64,000 nucleotides of DNA from Saccharothrix australiensis (lineage in GTDB: Bacteria; Actinomycetota; Actinomycetes; Mycobacteriales; Pseudonocardiaceae), in the NCBI RefSeq assembly GCF_003634935.1, contig NZ_RBXO01000001.1:7747992-7811991 (forward strand), in the 5' to 3' direction. Each line of letters begins with the position of its first letter. Position 1 is the first letter of the stretch. Shown here in pieces: positions 27,936-36,747 of this stretch. Made by a program: the position numbers and the translations under genes. The notes below the pieces were generated by a model. The model was not told the DNA's origin. It searched no databases and worked only from the letters and a program-made list of their open reading frames with translations.

Positions 27936-30238
27936 AGCGCACGCTGTCCGACCTCTTCCTGGGCGTCCGGCTCGCGCTCGGCGGCGGTCGCACGTCGTGG
28001 ACCCGACTCGCGCTCACCGCCGCGGGCATCGGCCTCGGTGTCGCCGTGCTGCTCGCGGCGTCGTCGGTGCCGACCATGCTCACCGACCGGGAGGCGCGCA
28101 CCGCCGCCGCCCAGCGCGTGCCGGCCGCCGCCGGGGCGACCGGTGACGTGCTGCACCTGCGCCAGTGGGCGACGGAGTTCCGGGGCCAGGTCATCAGCGG
28201 GTCGTACGTCCTGCCCAGCGGGCCGGGCGCGCCGGTGCCGCCGGGCGTGTCGAAGCTGCCCGGCGACGGCGAGATCGTCGTCTCGCCCGCGCTCGCCGAC
28301 CTGATCGACTCACCGGGCGGTGAGCTGCTGCGCGAGCGCTTCCCGCAGCGGCGGACGGGCCTGATCGCCCAGGCGGGGCTCAACGCGCCGAGCGACCTGG
28401 TCTTCGTCGCCGGCGACGCGACGATCCCCCCGGACCCCAAGCGGGCGGTGGGTTCCTACGGCGGTGAGTCGCGCGACCGCAAGATCGACCCGGTGCTGTC
28501 CCTGCTGATCATCGTCGGCGTGGTCGCGCTGCTGTTCCCCGTGCTGGTGTTCGTGGGCATCACGACGCGGCTGGGCGGCTCCGAGCGCGACCGCAGGCTG
28601 GCCGCGCTGCGGCTGGTCGGCGCGGCCGCCCACCGGGTGCGCCTGATCGCGGCGGGTGAAGCGCTGCTCGGCGCGCTGGCCGGCCTGGCCGTCGGCGCGG
28701 TGCTCTTCCTGACCGGTCGGCAGTTCGTCGAGGGCGTCGAGCTGATGGGCATCAGCGTGTTCGTCAGCGACCTGACGCCGTCGCTGCCGCTGGCCGTGCT
28801 GATCGCCGTGCTGGTGCCGGTGATGGCGGTGGTGACGTCGCTGGTCGCCATGCGCCGCACGGTGATCGAGCCGCTGGGCGTGGTGCGCCGGTCCAAGCCG
28901 GTGCGCCGGGTGATGTGGTGGCGGACCGTGCCGATCTTCATCGGCACCGCGGCCCTGGTGTCCCAGGCGGGCGCGCTGGGCGGCACCGAGGCGAACGCGT
29001 CCGTGCCGGTCGTGGTCGGCGGCATCCTGATGTTGCTGCTGAGCATCCCGGTGTTGCTGCCCTGGCTGGTCGAGCGGGTGGTCGGCAGGCTGCACGGCGG
29101 CGCGCCGTCGTGGTTGCTGGCGATCCGCCGGCTCCAGTTGGAGAGCGGCACGGCGGCGCGCGTGGTCGGCGGTGTGGCGGTCGTGCTGGCGGGCGGCATC
29201 GCGCTCCAGTCGGTGCTGGCCAGCGCCGAGTCGAAGATCGTGGACCGACCGATCGACCAGGGCGACCGGAGCCTGCTCTCGGTGAGCCTGACCGAGACGA
29301 CGCCCGAGCTGTCCGAGCAGGTCGTCGGGCTGCTCGACCGCACGTCGGGCGGCGACCGGGTGCACCCGGTGCGGTACCTCTCGTTCAAGATCGGCGAGGA
29401 CTACCACTCGGCGACGGTGGCGAGCTGCGAGACGCTGCGCCTGCGGGCGGCCAACCTGCCGTCCTGCCACGACGGCGACTCGTTCTACATCATCAACGGC
29501 GCGACCTCCGACGCCTACGACGCGAAGGTCCAGCCCGGCAGACAGACCACGCTGCTCTACCGCAGCGGCGAGGACGAGCAGCTCGGACCGGAGTGGACGA
29601 TCCCGGACTTCACCAGGGTCGACATCAGGGGCACGGCCGACTCGTACGCGCCGGGTGGCTTGCTGCTCACTCCGAGCGCGCTCCGGGGCGTGGACAGGCC
29701 GCTGGTCCCGACGCAGGTCCTGGTGCAGGTCGACCCGAACGATCCGGACGTCGTGGAGAACGCGCGCAACGCCGTCGCACCCCTGAGCTGGCACGCGACT
29801 TCGTACTACGAAGGCGCGGTCGATCAGACGGAGCGCATCAAGCAGTTCACCAGCATCCGCCGGGGTCTGCTGGCGGGTTCGCTGGTCACCCTGCTGCTGG
29901 CGGGCGCCAGCCTGCTGGTCATGGCGCTGGAGCAGGTCCGGGAGCGCAGGCGGCCGCTGGCGGTGCTGGCGGCGAGCGGTGTGCCGAGGGGAGCGCTGGG
30001 CCGGTCGCTGCTCTGGCAGCACGCCGTGCCGCTGCTGCTGGCCCTGGTGGTGGCTACGGCGATCGGTTCCGGTCTGGCGGTGTTGCTGCTGCGCATCATC
30101 GAACAGCCCATCGTCCTCGACTGGCCGGGGATCGCCGTGCTCAGCGGCGCGTCGGCGGCCCTGGTGGTGGCGGTGACGCTGTTGACCCTGCCGTCGCTGT
30201 GGAAGGCGACCGGAGCGCTGGGTCTGCGGTCGGAATGA
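27932..30238 (+). CDS. FtsX-like ABC permease 1
   Basis: A 768-residue permease of the FtsX/MacB superfamily. An N-terminal membrane helix (LALTAAGIGLGVAVLLAASS) is followed by a first extracytoplasmic domain. A trio of helices near residues 185-320 (LLIIVGVVALLFPVLVFVGI and following) precedes a cytoplasmic link, further central helices and a second extracytoplasmic domain. The last three helices include LLAGSLVTLLLAGASLLVMA. The intracellular ERDRRLAALRLVGAA coupling motif occurs after the first core. The two-core architecture is typical of actinobacterial FtsX exporters. GTG start overlaps the preceding frame. Confidence 0.92.
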   Translation: MKRTLSDLFLGVRLALGGGRTSWTRLALTAAGIGLGVAVLLAASSVPTMLTDREARTAAAQRVPAAAGATGDVLHLRQWATEFRGQVISGSYVLPSGPGAPVPPGVSKLPGDGEIVVSPALADLIDSPGGELLRERFPQRRTGLIAQAGLNAPSDLVFVAGDATIPPDPKRAVGSYGGESRDRKIDPVLSLLIIVGVVALLFPVLVFVGITTRLGGSERDRRLAALRLVGAAAHRVRLIAAGEALLGALAGLAVGAVLFLTGRQFVEGVELMGISVFVSDLTPSLPLAVLIAVLVPVMAVVTSLVAMRRTVIEPLGVVRRSKPVRRVMWWRTVPIFIGTAALVSQAGALGGTEANASVPVVVGGILMLLLSIPVLLPWLVERVVGRLHGGAPSWLLAIRRLQLESGTAARVVGGVAVVLAGGIALQSVLASAESKIVDRPIDQGDRSLLSVSLTETTPELSEQVVGLLDRTSGGDRVHPVRYLSFKIGEDYHSATVASCETLRLRAANLPSCHDGDSFYIINGATSDAYDAKVQPGRQTTLLYRSGEDEQLGPEWTIPDFTRVDIRGTADSYAPGGLLLTPSALRGVDRPLVPTQVLVQVDPNDPDVVENARNAVAPLSWHATSYYEGAVDQTERIKQFTSIRRGLLAGSLVTLLLAGASLLVMALEQVRERRRPLAVLAASGVPRGALGRSLLWQHAVPLLLALVVATAIGSGLAVLLLRIIEQPIVLDWPGIAVLSGASAALVVAVTLLTLPSLWKATGALGLRSE

Positions 30239-30990
30239 CCGCGACGGTCCGGTGCGCCGCCCGTCCCCCGTGCGGGGGCGGCGGCGCACCGCGCCCGTCG
30301 CCGGCCCACCACCCCACCGGCCCGCGCGACGGCACACCACGCGCACCCGCCGACCACCCCGGCCGGCCGGCCCGCCGGAACAGCGACGCGCCACACCGGC
30401 CACTCCACGACCACGCCGTCGAGCCCGACGGCACACCACGCCCGCCCTCCACCGACCGCCCCGATCGCAGGGTCGACAGCCCGCCGCCGCTCCCGGCACC
30501 CGCCGCACGACCCGTCACCGGTGCCGCCGAGTCCCCCGGCGGTGCCGCAAGGTCTGCCACCGTCACCGCCAGGCCGGCCAACAGCGCCGCCGGGCCAGCC
30601 GGCGGTGCCACCGGGACCACGCGCGCTGCCATCTGGTCCACCACCGGTGCGGCCTGGTCCACCACCGCTGCCGCCGGGTGCCGAGCCGGAGGCAGCGGGC
30701 GGTGCGAGCGCCGGGGTGCGCCGGCCCGCCGCCCGGACGGGCGGGTACGCCCCTCTCCTCGGCCCGGCGCACACCGCACTGCACGAAGGGCCCGTTCGGG
30801 CAACCGCAGCCGCGAAAACGTGATCATCGGCCCAATGGCGCCAGAAGCCCACGAAACTCCCGCCCGCGGCGTCTCTAGTGGTGTGGCTCCAGATCGCTTC
30901 TCGTCCCGCAGCGTCCCCCGCCTCGCCTCGTTCCGAGCGGCGCGGAGGGTGGCGACCGGTGTCCGCCCCGACCGGGGTGGGCTCCGGTGA
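30235..30990 (+). CDS. low-complexity coupled frame 2 (doubtful gene)
   Basis: A 251-residue Pro/Ala/Arg-rich frame. It starts in an ATGA overlap with permease 1 and ends in a GTGA overlap with permease 2, the same arrangement as the frame at 27567. No domain is visible. A competing forward frame at 30521-30823 would encode a Pro-rich PPG-like tract, so the true frame is uncertain. The last 150 bp have weaker third-position G/C bias and look less like coding DNA. A spacer with repeat expansion is at least as likely as a gene. Confidence 0.3.
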   Translation: MTATVRCAARPPCGGGGAPRPSPAHHPTGPRDGTPRAPADHPGRPARRNSDAPHRPLHDHAVEPDGTPRPPSTDRPDRRVDSPPPLPAPAARPVTGAAESPGGAARSATVTARPANSAAGPAGGATGTTRAAIWSTTGAAWSTTAAAGCRAGGSGRCERRGAPARRPDGRVRPSPRPGAHRTARRARSGNRSRENVIIGPMAPEAHETPARGVSSGVAPDRFSSRSVPRLASFRAARRVATGVRPDRGGLR

Positions 30991-33191
30991 AGTCGAGGTG
31001 GTTCGCCGACCTGGTCCTCGGGGTCCGGCTGGCCGTCGGGGGCGGCCGGACCTCGTGGGCCAGGTTGGCGCTGACCGCCGCCGGCGTCGGCCTGGGCGTG
31101 GTCGTGCTGCTGCTCGCCGCGTCCATCGGCCCGGCGCGGGAGGCCAAGTCCGAGCGCGTCCAGGCCGCCTCGCTCGTCCTCATCGAGGAGGCCGGGCCGC
31201 TCCGCGCCCGCGAGGTGGTCGTGTCGTGGCAGGGCCGCCGCATCGTCGGCGTCGAACTCGCCGCCACCGGGTCCGAGCGGCCGGCGCCGCCCGGCGCCGG
31301 CCGCCTGCCCGGTCCGGGCGAGGTCGTGGTGTCGCCCGAGTTGCTGCACCTCATCGAGACCGACGCCTCGGCGCGTGCCCGGTTCCCGGAACGCGTCATC
31401 GGCGTCATCGCCGACGCCGGGCTGCCCAGACCGAAGTCCCTGCTCTTCTACGCGGGCCTGTCGGACGTCCACGCCGAAGGCGCGCGACCGGCCTCCGGGT
31501 TCGGCGCCGACCGGCCGAGGTCGACGCTGCCGCCGGTCTACCGCCTGCTGATGGTGGCGGGCATCACCGCGCTGCTGGTGCCGCTCGGGATCTTCGTCCT
31601 GGTCGCCACCCGGCTCGGCGCGACCGGGCGGGACCGGCGGCTGGCCGCGATCCGGCTGGTCGGCGCGAGTCGCGCGCAGGTCCGGTGGATCGCCGGCGGC
31701 GAGACGCTGACCGGCGCGGTGCTCGGGCTGTTCGTCGGGGTCGCGCTGTTCTTCGCCGCGCGCCCGCTGGCGCGGTTCATCGAGGTGGAGGGTGTCGGGT
31801 TCTTCCCAACCGACCTGCTGCCCGACCCGCTGCTGGGCGTCCTGATCGCCGTCGGCGTGCCGGTCGTCGCGGTGGTGTCGGCGCTGGTCGCCCTGCGCGC
31901 GGTCGACGTCGGGCCGCTGGGGCTGGCGCGGGCCTTCGTCCCGCCGGTGCGGCGGACGTGGTGGCGGTTCGCGCTGATCGGCGCGGGCGTGGCGGTGCTC
32001 GTGGTGATCTCCGTGGTCGGCAGCTCGCGGGAGGTGGTGGTCGACGCTCCGCTGGCCCTCGCGCTCGGCGCGGGGATCGGGTTGGTGCTCGCCGGCACGG
32101 GCGCGGTGCTGCCCTGGCTGGTCGCGCGGGTCGCCGACCGGGTGCACCCGGAGCGGGTCGCGCCGATGCTCGCGGTGCGCGGGTTGCGGTCCGACTCGGG
32201 GATGCCGCGCGTGCTGTCCGGCGTGGTCGTGGTGCTGACCGGTTCGCTGGCGTTGCAGGTGCTGCTGGGCGTGGGCGCGCAGGTCGCCGCCGAGTCCGCG
32301 CTCAACGCCCGGTCCGAGCCGGACCGCTGGGTGCTGGAGGTGACGCCGCACACGCCCGTCCGGTCGCTGGAGGAGGCGATCGGGCTGGTCGGCGGCGTGC
32401 GCCGGGTCAGCGAGGTGCGCACGCACGCGGAACAGGGCGCGGTGCCGCTGGTCGTGGTGAGCACGGACTGCCCGGAGCTCGTGGCCCGCCTCGGCGTCGA
32501 CGACTGCGTGCCCGGCGCCGCGTACCGGTCCGCCGACGGGCCCGGCGTGCCGCCGGCCGGCACGCAGGTCGCCATCGGCGGGCGTCCGTGGACCGTGCCG
32601 CGGCACCGCACCGTGCCGGGCCGGGAGTCGGGGCTGTTCGTCGCCGGCGGGATCGACCCGGTGCTCGACGCCATCCCGCCGTCCGAGCTGGTCGTGGTGG
32701 GCGCGCCCGACCAGGCGTTCGGCGACGGCCTGCTCGCCGCTGCCGGCCGCGTCGACCGGGGGGTGGTGCTGCGGTCGACGTTCCGGGCGGGTCAGGTGGA
32801 GCTGTTCACGTCCCTGCGCGGCGGCGTGATCGGCGGTTCCGCGCTGCTGGTCCTGCTGGCCGTGGTGGGCCTCGCGGCGGCGGCCGTCGACCAGGTGTGG
32901 GAACGCCGCCGCCACACCGCCGTGCTCGTCGCGAACGGCGTCCCGCGCGAGGTGCTCACGGCGGCGACGCTGTGGCAGTCGGCGATACCCGCGGCGCTCG
33001 GCATCGCCCTGGCCGTCCCGATCGGGCTCGGCACGGCGTGGCTGGTGGTCCCGGCGGAGCGGTTCCGCGTCGACTGGACCGAACTCGTCACCACCGTCGC
33101 CTCGGCCGCCGTGGTGGTGCTGGTCGTGTCGCTGTGCACGTTGCCGGCGCTGCGCCAGGCGATCCGCCCGGAGAGCCTCCGCACCGAGTGA
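30987..33191 (+). CDS. FtsX-like ABC permease 2
   Basis: A 734-residue paralogue of permease 1. Its N-terminus (FADLVLGVRLAVGGGRTSWA then RLALTAAGVGLGVVVLLLAA) is nearly the same as that of the first, which shows a duplication. It has the same two-core layout, with GRDRRLAAIRLVGAS after the first helix trio and a final helix trio ending LCTLPALRQAIRPESL. Together the two permeases may form a heterodimer energised by the single ATPase. A GTG start overlaps the preceding frame. A hairpin 10 bp after the stop ends the operon. Confidence 0.92.
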   Translation: MKSRWFADLVLGVRLAVGGGRTSWARLALTAAGVGLGVVVLLLAASIGPAREAKSERVQAASLVLIEEAGPLRAREVVVSWQGRRIVGVELAATGSERPAPPGAGRLPGPGEVVVSPELLHLIETDASARARFPERVIGVIADAGLPRPKSLLFYAGLSDVHAEGARPASGFGADRPRSTLPPVYRLLMVAGITALLVPLGIFVLVATRLGATGRDRRLAAIRLVGASRAQVRWIAGGETLTGAVLGLFVGVALFFAARPLARFIEVEGVGFFPTDLLPDPLLGVLIAVGVPVVAVVSALVALRAVDVGPLGLARAFVPPVRRTWWRFALIGAGVAVLVVISVVGSSREVVVDAPLALALGAGIGLVLAGTGAVLPWLVARVADRVHPERVAPMLAVRGLRSDSGMPRVLSGVVVVLTGSLALQVLLGVGAQVAAESALNARSEPDRWVLEVTPHTPVRSLEEAIGLVGGVRRVSEVRTHAEQGAVPLVVVSTDCPELVARLGVDDCVPGAAYRSADGPGVPPAGTQVAIGGRPWTVPRHRTVPGRESGLFVAGGIDPVLDAIPPSELVVVGAPDQAFGDGLLAAAGRVDRGVVLRSTFRAGQVELFTSLRGGVIGGSALLVLLAVVGLAAAAVDQVWERRRHTAVLVANGVPREVLTAATLWQSAIPAALGIALAVPIGLGTAWLVVPAERFRVDWTELVTTVASAAVVVLVVSLCTLPALRQAIRPESLRTE

Positions 33192-33200
33192 CGCCGACGA

Positions 33201-33252
33201 GGCGCCGGGAAGGCCCATAGACGCGCGGGCAGGCGGGGGCGTTCCCGGCGCC
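33201..33252. terminator. terminator after the FtsX operon
   Basis: The arms ggcgccgggaa (33201-33211) and ttcccggcgcc (33242-33252) are perfect 11-bp complements with a 30-nt loop. They lie between permease 2 and the ECF sigma gene. Confidence 0.5.
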
Positions 33253-33305
33253 ACACCTTCGGGCGGTGCCGGGAGCCGGACGGGCCGAGCACCCCTCACA
33301 TCGGC

Positions 33306-33851
33306 ATGCGAGACCAGGACAACGCAGAACTGCTGGCGAGGGCGCACCGCGGCGACCAGGGCGCGTGGCGGGAGATAGTGCGGCGGCACATCCGCCTGGT
33401 GTGGGCGGTGGCCCGGTCGCACCGGCTCGGTCCCGAGGACGCGGCCGACGTGAACCAGACGGTGTGGCTGATCCTCGCCCAGAACCTCACCCGGATCCGC
33501 CGACCGGACCGGCTGAGCGCGTGGCTCACCACGACGGCCCGGCGGGAGGCGCTGGCCGTGCTGCGGGTCCGCGGCCGGGAAGAGCCGATCGACCTGTGGG
33601 AACCGGCGACGGACGAGCCGACCCCCGAGGAGCACGTCCTGACCGGCGACACCCAGGCCCGCCTGTGGCGGGCGTACACGACCCTCACCGAGCGCTGCCG
33701 TCGCATCCTGCACCTGGTGGCGTTCGCGCCGGAACTGTCCTTCACCCAGATCGCGCAGACCGTGGGCATCCCGCCGAACAGCCTGGGCCCCACCCGCACC
33801 CGCTGCCTCGACGTGCTGCGCCGCCGCCTCGCCAGGGAGACCGTCGGATGA
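33306..33851 (+). CDS. ECF-type sigma factor
   Basis: A 181-residue sigma-70 family protein of the ECF group. The sigma2 region runs from about residue 10 to 85 (HIRLVWAVARSHRLGPEDAA, DVNQTVWLILAQ, LSAWLTTTARREALAVLR). The sigma4 region runs from about 120 to 175 (LTERCRRILHLVA, LSFTQIAQTVGIPPNSLGPT). No anti-sigma gene with a zinc motif follows. Instead it is coupled by ATGA to a small protein and then to a CHAT protease, so it probably directs transcription of that local cassette or is controlled by it. Confidence 0.92.
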   Translation: MRDQDNAELLARAHRGDQGAWREIVRRHIRLVWAVARSHRLGPEDAADVNQTVWLILAQNLTRIRRPDRLSAWLTTTARREALAVLRVRGREEPIDLWEPATDEPTPEEHVLTGDTQARLWRAYTTLTERCRRILHLVAFAPELSFTQIAQTVGIPPNSLGPTRTRCLDVLRRRLARETVG

Positions 33852-34270
33852 ACCACCCGGACCTGCTCGACTCGCTCGCCGACCTGCTCGACCGCCTCGA
33901 CCCGCCACCGCCCCACCTCGTGGCGCGGGCACAGGCGGCGCTGGCGGAACGTCGCGCGGCCCAGCTGTCCCGCCTGCTCACCGACTCCGCCCACACGACG
34001 CCCACCGGGATGCGCGGGACGGACCACGTCCGGACGCTGCGCTTCACCGACCTCGACCTCCACCTCGAACCGACGGCGACGGGCCTGCACGTCACCGGCC
34101 GCGCCCGCACCGGCACGCACGCCGTCGCCCACTGGCCTGGTGGGACGCGGACCGGCCACATCGACCCGGCGGGCTGGTTCCACCTGGAGGACGTGCCGCC
34201 GGGCCCGGTGCGGTTCGTGCTGCACCGGGACGGCCACCCCGACCTCGCGACCCGCTGGTTCGTCGCATGA
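33848..34270 (+). CDS. small two-part protein between sigma factor and CHAT gene
   Basis: A 140-residue protein of no named family that I recognise. Residues 1-45 are helical and Leu/Ala-rich (LLDSLADLLDRLDPPPPHLV). Residues 60-140 are beta-rich and end in HIDPAGWFHLEDVPPGPVRF, which resembles a carboxypeptidase-regulatory-like Ig fold. It is coupled on both sides (ATGA at 33848 and at 34267). It has no cysteines for a ZAS anti-sigma domain. An adaptor linking sigma factor and protease is a guess from position. Confidence 0.85.
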   Translation: MNHPDLLDSLADLLDRLDPPPPHLVARAQAALAERRAAQLSRLLTDSAHTTPTGMRGTDHVRTLRFTDLDLHLEPTATGLHVTGRARTGTHAVAHWPGGTRTGHIDPAGWFHLEDVPPGPVRFVLHRDGHPDLATRWFVA

Positions 34271-36663
34271 CCGCCCGCACCGCGCCGACCGGGAGCCCGA
34301 GCGCAACCTCGCACACCCCCGGCCCCACCTCGCACGGCACCACCGACCCGACCACGCCGCACGACACCGCCTGCCCGACCACGCCGCACAACACCGCCTG
34401 CCCGACCACGCCGCACGACACCGCCGGCCTCGCCGCACCGCACGACGCCCCCAATCGCACCGCCGCGCGCGACACCGCCGGCTCCACCGCGCCGCACGAG
34501 GTCCCGAGCCCGACCGCCGCGCCGCACGACACCCTGCGCCACAGCCGAGACCCCCACGAACGCAGCCTGGCGCTGGTCGAACTGGGCCGCCTCACCGAAG
34601 CCCGCCACCTCGCCGAACACGCCCTGGCCACCACCGACAGCCCGCGACCACACCTCACCCTGGCGTGGATAGCGCTCGACCGCGGCGACGCCGAGGAGTG
34701 CGCCCGGCACCTGAACGCGGCCACGTTCACCGGTCCGGACCGGGTCAGGGCCCAGTGCCTGCGCGGTCTCGCGCTGTGCCAGCAGGCCGACCCGAGGCTG
34801 GCGATCACCAGCCTGTCCAAGACCATCCGCGTTCTGCGCCGCCAGGGTGACCGGCGCTGGCTCGCCAACGCGCTGACCGGTCGGGGCATCGCCCGCGCCT
34901 ACGCCCTGCGCCTCGCCGAGGCGGACGCCGACTTCACCGCGGCGCACGGCGTCCTCACCTCCCTCGGCGAGCCAGACCGGGCGGCGATGTGCCTGCACAA
35001 CCGGGGTTTCGTCGCGATGCTCGCCGGTAACCTGCCGACGGCGCTGCGGCACTACGAGCACGCGGCACGCGCGGGCCTGCGCACCACGCGCCGGCCCGAG
35101 GCGTTGCTCGACCGGGCGGAGGCCCTGCTCAGCGCGGGTCTCATCCGCGAAGCCCGGAACGTCCTGAACCCGGCCGTGGACCTCCTGGACCGGTGCGACC
35201 GGGGTTCGCGATTGCCGGAAGCACTCCTCCTGGCGGCCCGCTGCGCGCTGCGGGACGACGACCCGACCGCCGCCCGCGCCCTGGCCGAACGAGCCGAAGC
35301 CCTCTTCCGGAGCCAGCACCGCGACCGCTGGGTGCCCGCCGCGCGGGCGGTGGCGCTGCGCGCGGGCGCACCGGGTTCGGCCACCGCCGTCGCCGCGGCC
35401 TGCGAGCGGCAGGGCCACCACGACGACGCGGCCGAACTGCGGCTGACCACCGAGCCCCACGCCATCCGCCGCGACCACGGCACCACGAGGTCGCGCGCCA
35501 TCGGCTGGCTCGCCCGCGCCCGCCTGGCCCGCACGCGGCGCGCCGCGGCGGCCGCCTGTGCGGCGGGTCTGCGCCTGCACGACCCGGCCACGTGGCCCGG
35601 CGCCGAACTGGTCGACATCGCCCTCGGCCACGCACTGGCCGCCGGCGACGCGGGTGCCGCCCTGCGGTGGACCGAGCGCCGCCGCGCCGACCCGCCCGCA
35701 CCGACCCGTGAGACCGCCGACGCGCTGGCGGAACTGCGCCTGGCCCGCGCCCGCGACGACCACCGCCGGGTTGTGGCGCTGGAACGGGAGGTCCGACGGC
35801 TGTCGCTGGCGGCGGGCACCGTCCGGCGCGCGGCGTTCCCGCTGTCGGACCTCGTGGACTCGTTGGGTGACAGGGCGTTGCTCAGCTTCACCGGTCACGG
35901 TGGGCGGTTGGCCGCCGTGTGCGTGACCGCGCGGGGCGCGCGGTTGCACGACCTCGGCGACGCGCGGGCGGCGGCACGGCGCACCATCAGGCTGGAGCTG
36001 TCGGACGACCCCGACGTGCTCGCCGCCGTGGACCGCGTGACCGCGCCGGCCGGCGACCGCCCGATCGTGGTCGTGCCGAGCGCCGAGCTCGACCGGGTGC
36101 CGTGGGCGGCGCTGCCGTCGTGCCGGGGGCGGGAGGTGTCCGTCGTGCCGTCGGCGAGCTGCTGGCTGGCGGCGGTCCGGAGGCCGCTGCGGGTGGACCG
36201 GCGGGTGTGGGTGGTCGGGCCCTCGCTGCGCTGCGCCGAGCGGGAGGTCCGCGCGCTGCGCCGGGCGCACGGCGGCGAGCGGGTGTCGACGGTCGGCGAG
36301 GCGCTGCACGCCCTGGAGCGGGCGGACGCGGTGCACTTCGCCGCGCACGGCGTGCGGCGGACCGACGTGCCGCTGTTCTCCCGCCTGGAACTCGCCGACG
36401 GACCGGTGCACGGCTACGACTTCGACCGCCTGACCCGCGCGCCGTCGGTGGTGGTGCTGTCGGCGTGCGACTCGGGGTTGGCGCCCGCGCTGCTGCGCCG
36501 AGGGGTGCGGGTGGTCGTCGCGAGCGTGCGGGCGGTGCCGGACGACCGGGTCGTCGGGCTGATGGTGGACCTGCACGCCGGCCTGGGCACCCCGGCACGC
36601 ACCCTGGCCCGCGCCCAGCTGGACCACGGTGACCTCGGGTTCGTCTGCTTCGGCGCGGGATGA
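34267..36663 (+). CDS. TPR-CHAT cysteine protease
   Basis: A 798-residue protein. Residues 1-95 are a Thr/Pro/His-rich tail with repeated CPTTPHDTA units. About residues 95-480 are TPR-like helices (HERSLALVELGRLTEARHLA, ALAERAEALF and similar). The C-terminal CHAT domain carries the catalytic His in DAVHFAAHGV near residue 694 and Cys in VVLSACDSGLAP near residue 733. CHAT proteases (separase/caspase-like) act as signalled proteases, including in defence systems such as Craspase. Here the gene is coupled to a sigma factor and a small protein and converges on a subtilisin gene, so a regulated proteolytic pathway is likely. Targets are unknown. Confidence 0.9.
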   Translation: MTARTAPTGSPSATSHTPGPTSHGTTDPTTPHDTACPTTPHNTACPTTPHDTAGLAAPHDAPNRTAARDTAGSTAPHEVPSPTAAPHDTLRHSRDPHERSLALVELGRLTEARHLAEHALATTDSPRPHLTLAWIALDRGDAEECARHLNAATFTGPDRVRAQCLRGLALCQQADPRLAITSLSKTIRVLRRQGDRRWLANALTGRGIARAYALRLAEADADFTAAHGVLTSLGEPDRAAMCLHNRGFVAMLAGNLPTALRHYEHAARAGLRTTRRPEALLDRAEALLSAGLIREARNVLNPAVDLLDRCDRGSRLPEALLLAARCALRDDDPTAARALAERAEALFRSQHRDRWVPAARAVALRAGAPGSATAVAAACERQGHHDDAAELRLTTEPHAIRRDHGTTRSRAIGWLARARLARTRRAAAAACAAGLRLHDPATWPGAELVDIALGHALAAGDAGAALRWTERRRADPPAPTRETADALAELRLARARDDHRRVVALEREVRRLSLAAGTVRRAAFPLSDLVDSLGDRALLSFTGHGGRLAAVCVTARGARLHDLGDARAAARRTIRLELSDDPDVLAAVDRVTAPAGDRPIVVVPSAELDRVPWAALPSCRGREVSVVPSASCWLAAVRRPLRVDRRVWVVGPSLRCAEREVRALRRAHGGERVSTVGEALHALERADAVHFAAHGVRRTDVPLFSRLELADGPVHGYDFDRLTRAPSVVVLSACDSGLAPALLRRGVRVVVASVRAVPDDRVVGLMVDLHAGLGTPARTLARAQLDHGDLGFVCFGAG

Positions 36664-36747
36664 GCGAGCCGGCCCGGCACGGGGGTGAGCCGCGGGTTCG
36701 GCACGGGGTGAGCCGCCGGTCCGCCCACGTGGTGGACCGGCCACCCG

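Noticed and set aside
30521..30823. Pro-rich PPG-like frame inside the spacer before permease 2
   Set aside because: It has no upstream ribosome site and competes with the coupled frame. With no homologue to compare, neither can be preferred, so only the coupled frame is listed, at low confidence.
30141..33932. Very long open frame (over 1200 codons) antisense to FtsX permease 2 and the sigma gene
   Set aside because: The product is a run of His/Arg/Gln/Gly without domain structure. The plus strand carries recognisable permease and sigma factor genes.
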